Positions 18,273-27,575 of a DNA stretch of 64,000 nt are shown piece by piece. The position numbers and the translations under genes are program-made. Position 1 is the first letter of the stretch, and the number at the start of each line of letters is the position of its first letter. Source of the DNA: Kuafuiihalomonas sp039024635 (lineage in GTDB: Bacteria > Myxococcota > Kuafuiibacteriia > Kuafuiibacteriales > Kuafuiibacteriaceae); contig JBCCQA010000004.1 of NCBI GenBank assembly GCA_039024635.1, forward strand, positions 62,001 to 126,000. Reading direction: 5' to 3'. The notes beneath the pieces were generated by a model. The model worked only from the letters and a program-made list of their open reading frames with translations, did no database searches and had not been told where the DNA came from.

Positions 18273-19538
18273 TCAAGTCGGAGTGATGTTCAGCTTCTCC
18301 AAGAAGAGGGCCCGGAGCTCCTTGACCTCCTTGTCTCGGCTCTTGATGCCCTGCAGCGCGTCGATCAACTCGGGGTTGGCACGGACACGCCCACGGTCGT
18401 CGAGCTCCAGGAGCTCTTCCAAGGCCAAACGAAGCAAGGACTTGTCCCCCAGACCGATGACCTTCACGAGCAGATTTTGGTCCGGTGGAAGACGAAAACG
18501 AGCCGCCAGCTCTTTGGCCGCCCGCTTCGCCGCCGTCCCTTCCGAGAGCCTGAGCTGGGTCGTCAAGCTGTCCTGCTCACTTATCCGAATCTGAAATTCG
18601 GACTTGTGAATGGGAAGGTTGATCTCGGGCTCTTCCGCGGGCTCCGGCTCCGTGCTCCAGCTCGGCGCAATCTTCTTGAAAGCCGCTTCGGCCTCGGCCC
18701 GCTGCCGCTCAGCGAAGCTCATGGGGACGCCGTTCTCTGCGTGGGTTCGAACGGGCTCCGGAGCTCGAGACTTCGCCTTGCCTGCTCGTGCTTGGCGCTG
18801 AGCCTGGCGTTCGGCCGCAGACATGCGGATCACCGTTCGCTTCGGGTTGTTCGTCATCTTCTCTTCCTCTCTAGTCGCCGGTGACGCCCCGCTCGGCTGC
18901 GCGTGCTTGGCCGCGACCGTGGGTGACGGCAGCTTCTTGGCCATCGCCTTCGCCTTGTTGGCGGGCTGCTTTGTGACGGCCTTCTTCGCGACCGCCTTCT
19001 GCTCGGTCGGAGCCTTTCTGGCGACTGCCTGCTTCTTGGTCGGGGCCTTCTTTGCGACTGCCTGCTTCTTGGTCGGACCCCTCTTCGCGACCGCCTTCTT
19101 CCGGGTCGGAGCCTTTTTCGCGACCGCCTTCTTCCGGGTCAGAGCCTTTTTCGCGACCGCCTTCTTCCGGGTCGGAGCCTTTTTCGCGACCGCCTTCTTC
19201 TCGGTCGAAGCCTTCTTCGAGACCGCCTTCTTCCGGGTCGGAGCCTTTTTCGCGACCGCCTTCTTCCGGGTCGGAGCCTTCTTCGCGACCGCCTTCTTCT
19301 TGGTCGCAGCCTTCTTTGCGACCGCCTTCTTCCTGGTCGAAGCCTTCTTCGCGACCGCCTTCTTCTGGGTCGGAGCCTTCTTCGAGACTGCCTTCTTCCG
19401 GGTCGGAGCCTTCCTCGCGATCGCCTTCTTCCGGGTCGGAGCCTTCTTCGCGATCGCCTTCTTCCGGGTCGGAGCCTTCTTCTTGCTGGCGGACTTCTTG
19501 GCGACGGCCTTCCTTGTGACCGTCTTCTTCTTACTCAT
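18273..19538 (-). CDS. Histone-H1-like Lys/Ala repeat protein with a distinct C-terminal region
   Basis: 421 residues from ATG 19538 (GAGGAG 8 bases upstream). Residues about 3-190 contain some fifteen copies of an 11-residue unit, consensus KKAPTRKKAVA, then a linker; this strongly basic part resembles eukaryotic H1 tails and bacterial Hc/HctB-like DNA-compacting proteins. From about residue 228 (MTNNPKRTVIRMSAAERQ) the composition changes to a mixed-charge, partly helical region of 194 residues (LGDKSLLRLALEELLELDD, KEVKELRALFLEKLNIT) with no recognised family. An AGAGGAA site precedes that internal ATG, so a short form may also be made. Likely nucleoid-associated. Lies 12 bp after purL. 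Confidence 0.75.
   Translation of the reverse strand: MSKKKTVTRKAVAKKSASKKKAPTRKKAIAKKAPTRKKAIARKAPTRKKAVSKKAPTQKKAVAKKASTRKKAVAKKAATKKKAVAKKAPTRKKAVAKKAPTRKKAVSKKASTEKKAVAKKAPTRKKAVAKKALTRKKAVAKKAPTRKKAVAKRGPTKKQAVAKKAPTKKQAVARKAPTEQKAVAKKAVTKQPANKAKAMAKKLPSPTVAAKHAQPSGASPATREEEKMTNNPKRTVIRMSAAERQAQRQARAGKAKSRAPEPVRTHAENGVPMSFAERQRAEAEAAFKKIAPSWSTEPEPAEEPEINLPIHKSEFQIRISEQDSLTTQLRLSEGTAAKRAAKELAARFRLPPDQNLLVKVIGLGDKSLLRLALEELLELDDRGRVRANPELIDALQGIKSRDKEVKELRALFLEKLNITPT
18973..19500. repeat. 33-bp tandem repeats in the histone-like gene
   Basis: About fifteen direct copies of a 33-base unit encoding KKAPTRKKAVA variants, differing mainly by single bases. Such an array can change length by slippage or recombination. 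Boundaries are approximate. Confidence 0.8.
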
Positions 19539-19550
19539 TCTTTCATCTCC

Positions 19551-21770
19551 TCAGTGGCCGAGCGCCTCTTCGAGACCCCCACGGAAGGCCTTGGCCAACG
19601 CGCTGACTTCGACGTCCAAGCCGGGCCATCGCAGGCGCCCATCGTTCGTGACTTTGCCCGCCCTATGAACGCTCAGACCCCGCCTTTCGAGCTCCGTCGT
19701 CACGGAGCCGACATGCTCGGGCGCCACGGACAAGACCAGCACATCCGGGCCCTCTCCGAAGATCATCTCGTCCTCGGTCCAAGGCCAGTCCAACTCGGCC
19801 CCCAACGCAGGCTCGGCCAAGCAGGCTTCGGCGACGGCCACGGCCAAACCGCCTTCGGCGGCGTCATGGCTGGACTGCAGCCAACCGCGAGCCACGATCT
19901 GCTCCATGCCGTCTAACAGAGCCAGCGTGGCCGCGAAGTCCGGCTCGATTGGCCGCCCGCGCCCGTCCTGACCGGCCATCGAGCTGCATTCCGAACCCGC
20001 CCAACGGGCCTTTTTCGGCTCACCCACGACGAGCACGACGTCCCCTGGCGCTCGAAAACCCAGTCCGGGAACGTTCTCAATGTGCTCTACCACGCCCACC
20101 ATCCCGACTGTGGGGGTCGGCAGGATGGCCCGTCCTTCGGTCTCGTTGTAGAGCGAAACGTTCCCAGACACGACGGGCGTCCGGAGAGCCCGGCAAGCCG
20201 CGCCCATCCCTTCCAACGCCTCAGCAAAGCTCCACATCACTTCGGGCTTCTCGGGATTTCCGAAGTTCAGACAGTCGGTAATGGCCAGGGGACGGGCACC
20301 TACGCAGGCAAGGTTGCGAGCTGCTTCGACCACGCCCAGGGCTGCGCCTCGCCACGGGTCCAAGACGACGAAGCGCCCGTTCATGTCGACGGTCATCGCC
20401 AGGCCGCGTGAGGTGACGCGAGGCTGACCATCCGCGTCCGGCAAGCGAACCACCGCCGCATCGGCGACACCGGGCCCGAGTACCGTTCCGTTCCGAACCG
20501 TCGAGTCGTACTGCTCGAAGACCCACCGCTTGCTGGTGATTGTCGGCTGAGCAAGAAGACTGAGCAGGCGCTCTTCGGGCGACTGGGACGGTATCTGCGG
20601 CGTCTGACTCCAGCGCTCGTCCAGGTCGACGGGCCGGGATCGAGGTCGATCGTAGTTGGGGGCAGCGTCGACCAAGAGGTCGACGGGGATCGAACCCACG
20701 ACCTCCTCGCCGTCGGTGACCACGACATGCTGGCTGTCGGTCACCTTTCCCACCACGGCCACGGCCAGGTCCCACTTGCGAAAGATGGCTTCGACCTCAG
20801 CCTCGGTTCCAGGCCGTACGACCATCAGCATCCGCTCCTGGGTCTCGGACAGCATGACCTCGTAGGGCGTCATTCCCTCTTCTCTCCGAGGGACCCGACC
20901 GCAGTCGATCTCGATGCCTAGCCCCCCCTTGGCCGCCATCTCGCAACTCGAAGACGTGAGGCCAGCCGCACCCATGTCCTGAATGGCGACGATCGCGTCC
21001 TTCTTCATCAGCTCTAGGCAGGCCTCGAGGAGCTTCTTCTCCGTGAAGGGGTCACCCACCTGGACCCGAGGTCGTTTCGCCTCGCTGTCGGCGCCGAACT
21101 CTTCGGAGGCCATGGTGGCGCCATGAATGCCGTCTCGACCAGTCTTGGAGCCGACGTACATGACCGAGCTTCCGACGCCTGCCGCCGCGCTTCGGAAGAT
21201 GCGGTCGCTTCCCAGGACGCCCAAGGTGAAGGCGTTGACCAAGATGTTGCCGTCGTAGCTCGAGTCGAAGGCGATTTCGCCGCCTACCGTCGGGACCCCG
21301 ATGCAGTTGCCATAGCCCCCGATCCCGGCGGCAACCCCCGCTACGAGAAAGCGCATTCGGGCCCCTTCCGGACGTCCGAAGCGGAGGGAGTTCATGTTGG
21401 CGATGGGCCGGGCCCCCATCGTGAAGATGTCACGTAGGATGCCGCCCACGCCGGTGGCCGCGCCTTGGTAGGGCTCGATGAAAGAAGGATGGTTGTGGCT
21501 CTCCATCTTGAAGCAGGCCGCCAGACCTTCCCCGACGTCGATGACGCCAGCGTTCTCGCCCGGCCCCTGGAGCACCCAGGGCGCTTCGGTGGGCAGCTTC
21601 TTGAGATGTCGGCGACTGCTCTTGTAGCTGCAGTGCTCGCTCCACATCACGCTGATCACGCCGAGCTCGACCCAGCTCGGTGTGCGGCCCATGCGGTCGA
21701 GAACCAACTGCCACTCGCTCTCCGAGAGCCCATGCTCTCGGGCCACCTCTCGATCGACCGGAGGGCTCAC
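19551..21770 (-). CDS. purL: Phosphoribosylformylglycinamidine synthase, PurL subunit
   Basis: 739 residues, the size of the 'small' PurL that works with separate PurS and PurQ. It carries out the fourth step of purine synthesis, converting FGAR to FGAM with ATP and glutamine-derived ammonia. Marks: SVMWSEHCSYKSSR near the N-terminus, VGEGLAACFKMESHNHPSFIEPYQGAATGVGG, IQDMGAAGLTSSS, MLSETQERML, and a second AIRS-like half with VVSGNVSLYNET. Start is GTG 21770, overlapping the purQ stop (GTGA). All three subunits are co-transcribed. Confidence 0.96.
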   Translation of the reverse strand: MSPPVDREVAREHGLSESEWQLVLDRMGRTPSWVELGVISVMWSEHCSYKSSRRHLKKLPTEAPWVLQGPGENAGVIDVGEGLAACFKMESHNHPSFIEPYQGAATGVGGILRDIFTMGARPIANMNSLRFGRPEGARMRFLVAGVAAGIGGYGNCIGVPTVGGEIAFDSSYDGNILVNAFTLGVLGSDRIFRSAAAGVGSSVMYVGSKTGRDGIHGATMASEEFGADSEAKRPRVQVGDPFTEKKLLEACLELMKKDAIVAIQDMGAAGLTSSSCEMAAKGGLGIEIDCGRVPRREEGMTPYEVMLSETQERMLMVVRPGTEAEVEAIFRKWDLAVAVVGKVTDSQHVVVTDGEEVVGSIPVDLLVDAAPNYDRPRSRPVDLDERWSQTPQIPSQSPEERLLSLLAQPTITSKRWVFEQYDSTVRNGTVLGPGVADAAVVRLPDADGQPRVTSRGLAMTVDMNGRFVVLDPWRGAALGVVEAARNLACVGARPLAITDCLNFGNPEKPEVMWSFAEALEGMGAACRALRTPVVSGNVSLYNETEGRAILPTPTVGMVGVVEHIENVPGLGFRAPGDVVLVVGEPKKARWAGSECSSMAGQDGRGRPIEPDFAATLALLDGMEQIVARGWLQSSHDAAEGGLAVAVAEACLAEPALGAELDWPWTEDEMIFGEGPDVLVLSVAPEHVGSVTTELERRGLSVHRAGKVTNDGRLRWPGLDVEVSALAKAFRGGLEEALGH

Positions 21771-22462
21771 GCCGTTGCCTCCGCCAAATGGGCAGCAATG
21801 GAGTCGAAGATCGGTCGGCCGTCTTCACTCCCCAAGACTGCTTCCGCCGCCCGCTCCGGGTGGGGCATCATGCCCAGTACCCGTCGATTGGCGCTACAGA
21901 TGCCCGCTATGCTCCGGACGCTGCCGTTTGGATCGTCGATGTATCGAAAAACGACCCGGCCCTCGGCCTCCAGGTGATCCAAAGTCTCCTCGCTGGCGTG
22001 GTATCGACCCTCGTGATGTGCGACCGGGATCCTGAGGATCCGTCCTCGGGCCAAAGTCCGCGTATAGGGGGTGTCTTCTTGCTCGACGCGCATTCGAACG
22101 GTCCGCGAGACGAAGCGACCGCTGGCGTTTTGGAGCATGGCCCCGGGGAGCAGATGGCTCTCCAAGAGGACTTGAAAGCCGTTGCAGATGCCCCACACGT
22201 GGCCGCCGCCTTCGGCGAAACGCCGGACTCCGGCCATGATGGGCGAGAAGCGCGCGATGGCACCCGAGCGCAGAGCGTCGCCATAGCTGAAGCCGCCAGG
22301 CAACATGACCAAATCCGTTCCCGCCGGCAGCTCGGACTGGCCGTGCCACACGAAAGAGACCTGGGCGCCAACCACGACGCGTAGGGCATGGGCCGCGTCT
22401 TGGTCGCAGTTCGAACCGGGGAACGTGATGACGACTGCCTTCAAGGCATCGCTCTCCTTCAT
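21767..22462 (-). CDS. purQ: Phosphoribosylformylglycinamidine synthase, PurQ glutaminase
   Basis: 231 residues; class I glutamine amidotransferase supplying ammonia to PurL. Catalytic Cys93 lies in GICNGFQ, with His201 and Glu203 in MMPHPERAAE. Further marks are ITFPGSNCDQDA near the start and MLPGGFSYGD. Starts at ATG 22462, 46 bp after purS, and overlaps purL by 4 bp. Confidence 0.96.
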   Translation of the reverse strand: MKESDALKAVVITFPGSNCDQDAAHALRVVVGAQVSFVWHGQSELPAGTDLVMLPGGFSYGDALRSGAIARFSPIMAGVRRFAEGGGHVWGICNGFQVLLESHLLPGAMLQNASGRFVSRTVRMRVEQEDTPYTRTLARGRILRIPVAHHEGRYHASEETLDHLEAEGRVVFRYIDDPNGSVRSIAGICSANRRVLGMMPHPERAAEAVLGSEDGRPIFDSIAAHLAEATA

Positions 22463-22508
22463 GGGCAGCCGGGCTGCCGGTGTGGGCCGTTGACCAGGTC
22501 AGCGATCT

Positions 22509-22748
22509 TCAGTCGAGCTCGACTTCGAAGGTTTCGATGACCGTATTGGCCAGGAGCTTACGCCCCATGTCCTCCAGGCGCGCCCGCGCCTGCTCGGGCG
22601 GCATGGCCTCGAGCTCGAACTCGATGACCTTACCGATCCGCACGGATTGGACCTCTTCGAACCCCAGTTGACGGAGTCCGCCCTGAACGGCCTGACCGGC
22701 TGGGTCCAGGACCCCTTCTCGGAGTGTGACGAGGACGCGTCCGCGCAT
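22509..22748 (-). CDS. purS: Phosphoribosylformylglycinamidine synthase, PurS subunit
   Basis: 79 residues, the usual PurS size. Pattern: RGRVLVTLREGVLDPAGQAV, LGFEEVQSVRIGKVIEFEL, and ANTVIETFEVEL. PurS bridges PurL and PurQ in the FGAM synthetase complex. Begins the purSQL run; it has its own promoter that overlaps the topB stop codon and leaves only 12 bases between the -10 box and the ATG. Confidence 0.93.
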   Translation of the reverse strand: MRGRVLVTLREGVLDPAGQAVQGGLRQLGFEEVQSVRIGKVIEFELEAMPPEQARARLEDMGRKLLANTVIETFEVELD

Positions 22749-22760
22749 CTCTCGTATGCG

Positions 22761-22789
22761 GCGCTAGCAGGGCCTCGATAGGGAGTCAA
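22761..22789 (-). promoter_or_regulatory. sigma70-type promoter for purSQL, overlapping the topB stop
   Basis: On the minus strand: TTGACT (22789-22784), 17-base spacer, TAGCGC (22766-22761). The topB stop codon TGA (22788-22786) lies inside the -35 box. The purS ATG is 12 bases past the -10 box, giving a very short leader. Confidence 0.55.
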
Positions 22790-25617
22790 TCCGACTGTCG
22801 GTATCCATCGGAGGACGCGTTCTTTTTGACTGCCGTCTTCTTGGCCGCCTCGGCCTTGGTTTTGGAGGCCGCCTTCTTGGTCGCAATCTTCTTCTTGGCC
22901 GACGTCTTCTTCTTGGCCGACGTCTTCTTCTTGGCCGCCTTCTTCTTGGCCGCCTTCTTCTTGGCCGCCTTCTTCTTGGTAGCCTTCTTCTTGGTCGCCT
23001 TCTTCCCGGCCCCCTCCCGAGGGGGAAACTCGAAGCCGTGTCGACCGCTGTCCTCTTTGCGGAAGAGGATGGCCGAGAAGGGCCGCCCTTTCCGGGACGT
23101 AAACTCCTCGAGGAGAGGCGTACGTCCGTCTTTCATGTAGGTCAGCGCTTCGGGCCGGGTGATCTCGCGCTTGCACACCGTCCGAGGAAGCAGGAAAGCG
23201 CAGTGCTCCATCCCCTCCGGGACCTGCTTGGGACGAATCGGTAGCGCATAGGCATCGTCCTTCTCCAGGGCACGGATGACCTTCAATCCCCGGTCACAGA
23301 CGAAGGTCTGCCGGGTCTCGACGACCTCTCCGTCCTCGCACTGGGGGCAGCCGCCGAGGGGCGTCGCGTCCACCTCATACTCGGGGACTTCGACCGCGTC
23401 CTCTTCTTCGCCCCCCTCCATCCGGCGAAGCTCGATCTCCGCGTCTTCGAGCACGAGCTGACCCCGGAAAGTGCGCCCCTGCCGGGTCATGAAACCGTCG
23501 AGGGGTCGCGATTTGCCGTCCACCAGAAGCTCCCTCACCGTTCGTTCGTCGACGTAGCGACCCGACTTGTCCTTCCAGACCCGGAATGCGCAGTCCTCGA
23601 TCAGCGGGATGCCTTGCTCGGCCATCTTCTTTCGCTTCCGTTGGTTGGTCTCCAGCCCTTCCGGCTCTTCGCAGCGATAGAACCAACTCCGCTCGTAGAC
23701 CTGCTTGTCGCAGGAAGGACAGGTCCCTAGAGGCTCGGTGTTCGGGAATAGGTGCTCGAACTCGAAGTTCTTCGTCTTGTCGACGATCTCCTCGGCGTAG
23801 TCGTACACCTCGGCCATGAAGGCCTCGCCGCCCAGGCGTCCCTTCTCGACCTCGGCCAGGTTGTGCTCGAGCTCTCCGGTGAGGGCAGGCGAGGCCAGGC
23901 GGTCGGCTCGCATCCGGCGCAAGATGTCGATGAGACGAATTCCCTTCACCGAAGCCTTCAAGGCCCGGCCGGCTCGAAGGGCGTAGCCCTTCACGATGAG
24001 GTTCTCGATGATGTCGGCCCGGGTGGCCGGGGTCCCGATTCCCGAGTCCTTCATGGCCTCGGCCGCGTCTTCGTCTTCGACGTATCGCCCGGCCGTCTCC
24101 ATCAAAGAGAGCATCCGGGCCTCGGAGTAGCGATTGGGGGCCTTGGTCTGATCCTCTTCCAACTCGGCCCCTTCGGCACCAACCGGCTCGTCGTCGACGG
24201 CCGTATCGCCTTCGACCAGCGCCGTGGGCCGAAGCGGCGTCAGCTTGCCCTCGCCTTCGGTCTCGCCCATGACCTCTCGCCACCCGGCGTTCTGCAGACT
24301 GCGAGCGGTGGACCGGAAGCGCTGACCTTCGACAACCGTCGTTCGGTTGATGCGGACCCAAGTCGCCGGGCCGTGAAACACGGCCAGGAATCGCCGACTG
24401 ACCAGATCAAATAGCCGCGCGTCGTCCCCGCTCAGCGGAGCGACGGTCCCCGTGGGGATGATGGCGAAGTGGTCGCTGACCTTGCTGTCGTCGAACACCT
24501 TCTTTTCGTTTAGAAGGCCGTGTTCTTGGAGTCGCTGACAAAACGGGGCCAGGGCCTTCACCTGCTGAAGCTGATCGAGAAGCTCGTCGACCACGGGACG
24601 GTAGTCGTTGGGAAGGGCCTTTGAATCGGTCCGTGGGTAGGTCAGGACCTTGTGGGCCTCGTAACAGCGCTGAGCCGCGTTGAGCGTTCGCCGGGCCGAC
24701 CAGCCAAAGCGAGAGTTGGCGGCCCGCTGGAGACTGGTGAGGTCGAAGAGGACTGGCGGCTGCTCAATGCTGGGCTTGAGCGTCTCGCTGGCGACACCCG
24801 CCCTGCCCTGGATCTTGGCCAGGATGTCCCGGGCCCTCGCCTCGTCGAAGATGCGGTCGTCCCGGGCGTACTCTGGATGGTCGGCGGCCCTGAAGCTCGG
24901 ATCGAACCAAGTCCCTTCGTAGCCCTCTTTCCCATGAGAGAAGCTGCCTTTTATGCGCCAAAAGGTCCGAGGAACGTGGGCCAAGATATCCAGCTCTCTG
25001 TCCACCAGGATGGCCAGGGTCGGGGTTTGGACCCGACCCGCCGACCAGGAGCCCGACTCGCTTCGGGTCTTGAGCCGCTTGGTGAGGGCTCGCGAGGCGT
25101 TCATCCCGATGAGCCAGTCGCTGTAGGTTCGGCAGTGGGCAGCGGCGCTCAGGCCATCATAGCGCTTTCCGGGCTGTAAACCGTCGAAGCCCCTCTTGAT
25201 GGCGTCTTTGGTCATCGACTGAAGCCAAAGGCGCTTCATGGGCTTTTCGTTCTCGAAGTATTCAGTGATTTCCCTAAAAATGAGCTCCCCTTCACGCCCG
25301 GCGTCGCAGGCGTTGACGACGCCCTCCACGTCCTCGCGATTCAGGAGACTCTTTATCGTTCGGAGGCGATCCCGGGTTCCCTGCTTCGGTTGTAGGGGGA
25401 AACTTCGGGGCAGCATGGGAAGCGCATCGAGGGTCCAGGCACTCCATTTCTCGTCGATGTCCTCTGGCTTCTTGATTTCGAAGAGGTGACCGACAGCGAA
25501 GGTCACGACGAGATCGTCCCGCTCCCAGAAACCCTCATGCTCGGCGAATCCCCCTAGGGAAGCCACGATGTCTCGAGCGACACTGGGTTTCTCTGTAATG
25601 ACGAGCTGCTTGCCCAT
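22786..25617 (-). CDS. topB: DNA topoisomerase III-like type IA enzyme with Lys/Ala-rich tail
   Basis: 943 residues from ATG 25617 (MGKQLVITEKPSVARDIV). TOPRIM marks are VITEKPSVA and NACDAGREGELIF; the catalytic Tyr is in VLTYPRTDSKALP; SWSAGRVQTPTLAILVDRE is also family-typical. Two Cys-pair segments follow (GTCPSCDK...YRC, GGCPQCEDG...FVC), with topoisomerase C-terminal repeats such as DGFMTRQGRTFRG and EEFTSRKGRPFSA. The last 75 residues are KKATKKKAAKKK-type repeats, an H1-like DNA-binding tail. The enzyme cuts one strand and decatenates or relaxes DNA. A longer frame to 25656 adds only a non-conserved leader. Confidence 0.92.
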   Translation of the reverse strand: MGKQLVITEKPSVARDIVASLGGFAEHEGFWERDDLVVTFAVGHLFEIKKPEDIDEKWSAWTLDALPMLPRSFPLQPKQGTRDRLRTIKSLLNREDVEGVVNACDAGREGELIFREITEYFENEKPMKRLWLQSMTKDAIKRGFDGLQPGKRYDGLSAAAHCRTYSDWLIGMNASRALTKRLKTRSESGSWSAGRVQTPTLAILVDRELDILAHVPRTFWRIKGSFSHGKEGYEGTWFDPSFRAADHPEYARDDRIFDEARARDILAKIQGRAGVASETLKPSIEQPPVLFDLTSLQRAANSRFGWSARRTLNAAQRCYEAHKVLTYPRTDSKALPNDYRPVVDELLDQLQQVKALAPFCQRLQEHGLLNEKKVFDDSKVSDHFAIIPTGTVAPLSGDDARLFDLVSRRFLAVFHGPATWVRINRTTVVEGQRFRSTARSLQNAGWREVMGETEGEGKLTPLRPTALVEGDTAVDDEPVGAEGAELEEDQTKAPNRYSEARMLSLMETAGRYVEDEDAAEAMKDSGIGTPATRADIIENLIVKGYALRAGRALKASVKGIRLIDILRRMRADRLASPALTGELEHNLAEVEKGRLGGEAFMAEVYDYAEEIVDKTKNFEFEHLFPNTEPLGTCPSCDKQVYERSWFYRCEEPEGLETNQRKRKKMAEQGIPLIEDCAFRVWKDKSGRYVDERTVRELLVDGKSRPLDGFMTRQGRTFRGQLVLEDAEIELRRMEGGEEEDAVEVPEYEVDATPLGGCPQCEDGEVVETRQTFVCDRGLKVIRALEKDDAYALPIRPKQVPEGMEHCAFLLPRTVCKREITRPEALTYMKDGRTPLLEEFTSRKGRPFSAILFRKEDSGRHGFEFPPREGAGKKATKKKATKKKAAKKKAAKKKAAKKKTSAKKKTSAKKKIATKKAASKTKAEAAKKTAVKKNASSDGYRQSD

Positions 25618-25674
25618 GGACGGGGGAGAAGATGCACACCCGCCCCGCCGAATCAAGGCGACCCGGATCTAGGT

Positions 25675-25693
25675 ACGGGGCGCGCTGCCCCGT
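25675..25693 (-). terminator. hairpin after rpsA
   Basis: Perfect 7-bp stem ACGGGGC/GCCCCGT around a 5-base loop, 19 bp past the rpsA stop in its transcription direction. There is no T run, so it may be a weak or factor-dependent stop, or an RNA-stabilising 3' hairpin before topB. Confidence 0.4.
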
Positions 25694-25711
25694 AAGGTCT
25701 TTCTCGAGGCT

Positions 25712-27307
25712 TCAGGAGCGGGATCGGGAGACGCTGATGATCTTCTGGCTGGGGTCTACCTCGTAGACCACGAGGGGAAGGCTGTCGCCGGGGCGCAGGA
25801 CCGAGGTCAGGTCGGTCGGCTCCTGGGACCACTCTTCGGCCGGCAGCCGACCTTCGATGCCAGGCTCGAGCTCGACGAAGGCCTCTTCCCGCCGAACCTT
25901 GAGGGCTCGAGCATTGACCGTGGCCCCAGGCTGCAGACGATCCGGCATGGCGCGCCATGGGTCGTCGGTGAGCTGCTTAACCCCGAGGGAGAAGCGCTCG
26001 TTCTCGACGTCGACGTTGAGGACCACGGCTTCCACGTCCAGGTTCTCTTCGTAGAGGTCCGAAGGATGGCGAAAGTTGCCGGCCCAAGAGAGGTCGGACA
26101 CGTGGACCAAGCCGTCGATGCCGTCCTCGACGCCGACGAAGATGCCGAAGTCAGTGATGCTCCGAATCGGACCCTGGATGACGGTCCCCACCGGGTACTT
26201 CTTGGAGAGAAGGGCCCACGGGTTGGGCTCGATCTGCTTGATGCCCAGGGAGATGCGCTTCTGCGAGATGTCGACATCCAAGACGACCGCATCGACTTCG
26301 TCACCGATGGAGTAGAGCTTCGAGGGGTGCTTGACCCGTTTGGTCCAGGACATCTCGGTTACATGGACCAGCCCTTCGATTCCCGGCTCGAGCTCAACGA
26401 ATGCACCGTAATCGGTGAGGCTGACAATGGCTCCGTGGACCCGGGTGCCAACGGTGTACTTCTTATCGGCCTCGGTCCACGGATCGTCCTGAATCTGCTT
26501 CAGGCCCAGGGACACCCGCTCCGAGTCGGCGTCGAACTTGAGCACCTTCACCCGCAGGTCTTCGCCGACCTTGAGGAGGTCGGAGGGATGGTTCAGCCGT
26601 CCCCAGCTCATATCCGTGATGTGGAGGAGGCCATCGATGCCGCCCAGGTCGATGAATGCACCGTACTCGGTCAGGTTCTTGACCTGACCGTCGAGAATGG
26701 CCCCTTCCTGCAGGCGCTCCAGCGTCTTTTCCTTCTGCTGGGCCCGCTCCTGCTCAAGGACCACCCGCCGAGAGAGGACGATGTTGTTTCGCCGCTTGTT
26801 GAATTTGATGACGCGGAAACGAAACTTCTCACCTACCAGCTTATCGAGGTTCCGAACCGGACGAACGTCGACCTGAGAGCCGGGCAGGAAGGCCTTCACA
26901 CCGATGTCGACCTGAAGCCCGCCCTTCACCCGCGAGGTCACAGTGCCCTCGATGGTGCTTTCTTCTTCGAAGGCAGCGGCGATCTGGTCCCAGACCCGCA
27001 TCCGGTCGGCCTTGTCTTTGGACAGAATGCACAGGCCGTCCGAGTTTTCGCGTTTGGACTCGACCAAGACTTTGATCACGTCCCCCTCTTTGAGGAGGGG
27101 CTTGCCGTCCTCTCCGCTTGGGAATTCGGAGGCGGGGACGGCGCCTTCGGACTTGAAGCCGAAGTCGATGATGACCTGGTCCTTGCGCACCGCGACGACG
27201 GTGCCGTCGACGATGTCGCCTTCGCGAATCTCCTCCTCGTTGAGGCTCTGCTCCAGCATGTCGACGAAGGACATGCCGTCTTGGATGGGTGGGTTGGTGT
27301 CGGACAT
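25712..27307 (-). CDS. rpsA: 30S ribosomal protein S1
   Basis: 531 residues from ATG 27307 (MSDTNPPIQDGMSF); the open frame to 27427 gives an atypical leader. Six S1/OB-fold repeats can be read, beginning near residues 28, 115, 200, 285, 372 and 455 (for example YGAFIDLGGIDGLLHITDMSW and FGIFVGVEDGIDGLVHVSDLSW). Domains 3-5 are the best-conserved RNA-binding repeats; domains 1-2 normally dock on the ribosome. S1 brings mRNAs to the 30S subunit. A promoter about 150 bp upstream gives a leader of around 140 nt, where S1 often regulates itself. In many bacteria cmk lies directly upstream; here cmk is nearby but on the other strand. Confidence 0.95.
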   Translation of the reverse strand: MSDTNPPIQDGMSFVDMLEQSLNEEEIREGDIVDGTVVAVRKDQVIIDFGFKSEGAVPASEFPSGEDGKPLLKEGDVIKVLVESKRENSDGLCILSKDKADRMRVWDQIAAAFEEESTIEGTVTSRVKGGLQVDIGVKAFLPGSQVDVRPVRNLDKLVGEKFRFRVIKFNKRRNNIVLSRRVVLEQERAQQKEKTLERLQEGAILDGQVKNLTEYGAFIDLGGIDGLLHITDMSWGRLNHPSDLLKVGEDLRVKVLKFDADSERVSLGLKQIQDDPWTEADKKYTVGTRVHGAIVSLTDYGAFVELEPGIEGLVHVTEMSWTKRVKHPSKLYSIGDEVDAVVLDVDISQKRISLGIKQIEPNPWALLSKKYPVGTVIQGPIRSITDFGIFVGVEDGIDGLVHVSDLSWAGNFRHPSDLYEENLDVEAVVLNVDVENERFSLGVKQLTDDPWRAMPDRLQPGATVNARALKVRREEAFVELEPGIEGRLPAEEWSQEPTDLTSVLRPGDSLPLVVYEVDPSQKIISVSRSRS

Positions 27308-27453
27308 CTGGTTCCAGTTCTCGGGGGCAACGTGCCCCTGCCCGCGGGTGCCGTCGTCCAAGTCCGAGGTCGGAAGCCACGAGGCGCGGCGCGCTACGAG
27401 CATCTGACCGCAGTTGCGTTGGAACACGACGGTGAGCCCGCCGACAGCCGGGG

Positions 27454-27482
27454 AAGCTACGGGTCAGACCCAGGGTTGTCAA
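27454..27482 (-). promoter_or_regulatory. sigma70-type promoter for rpsA
   Basis: Minus strand: perfect TTGACA (27482-27477), 17-base spacer, TAGCTT (27459-27454). The predicted leader is about 140 nt. Confidence 0.55.
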
Positions 27483-27575
27483 AGTGAAAGGTCGGGCGCA
27501 TGGCGGCCCAAAAACGAGGCTGGCCCTTTCCTTTTCAGCTTTGCGGTCGACCAGAAAGGAGGCGCCAAGGGCGGT

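Noticed and set aside
18823..19668. Long plus-strand ORF (281 aa) opposite the histone-like gene
   Set aside because: It is the reverse of the Lys/Ala repeats and reads as Phe/Ala repeats; a shadow caused by the repeated sequence.
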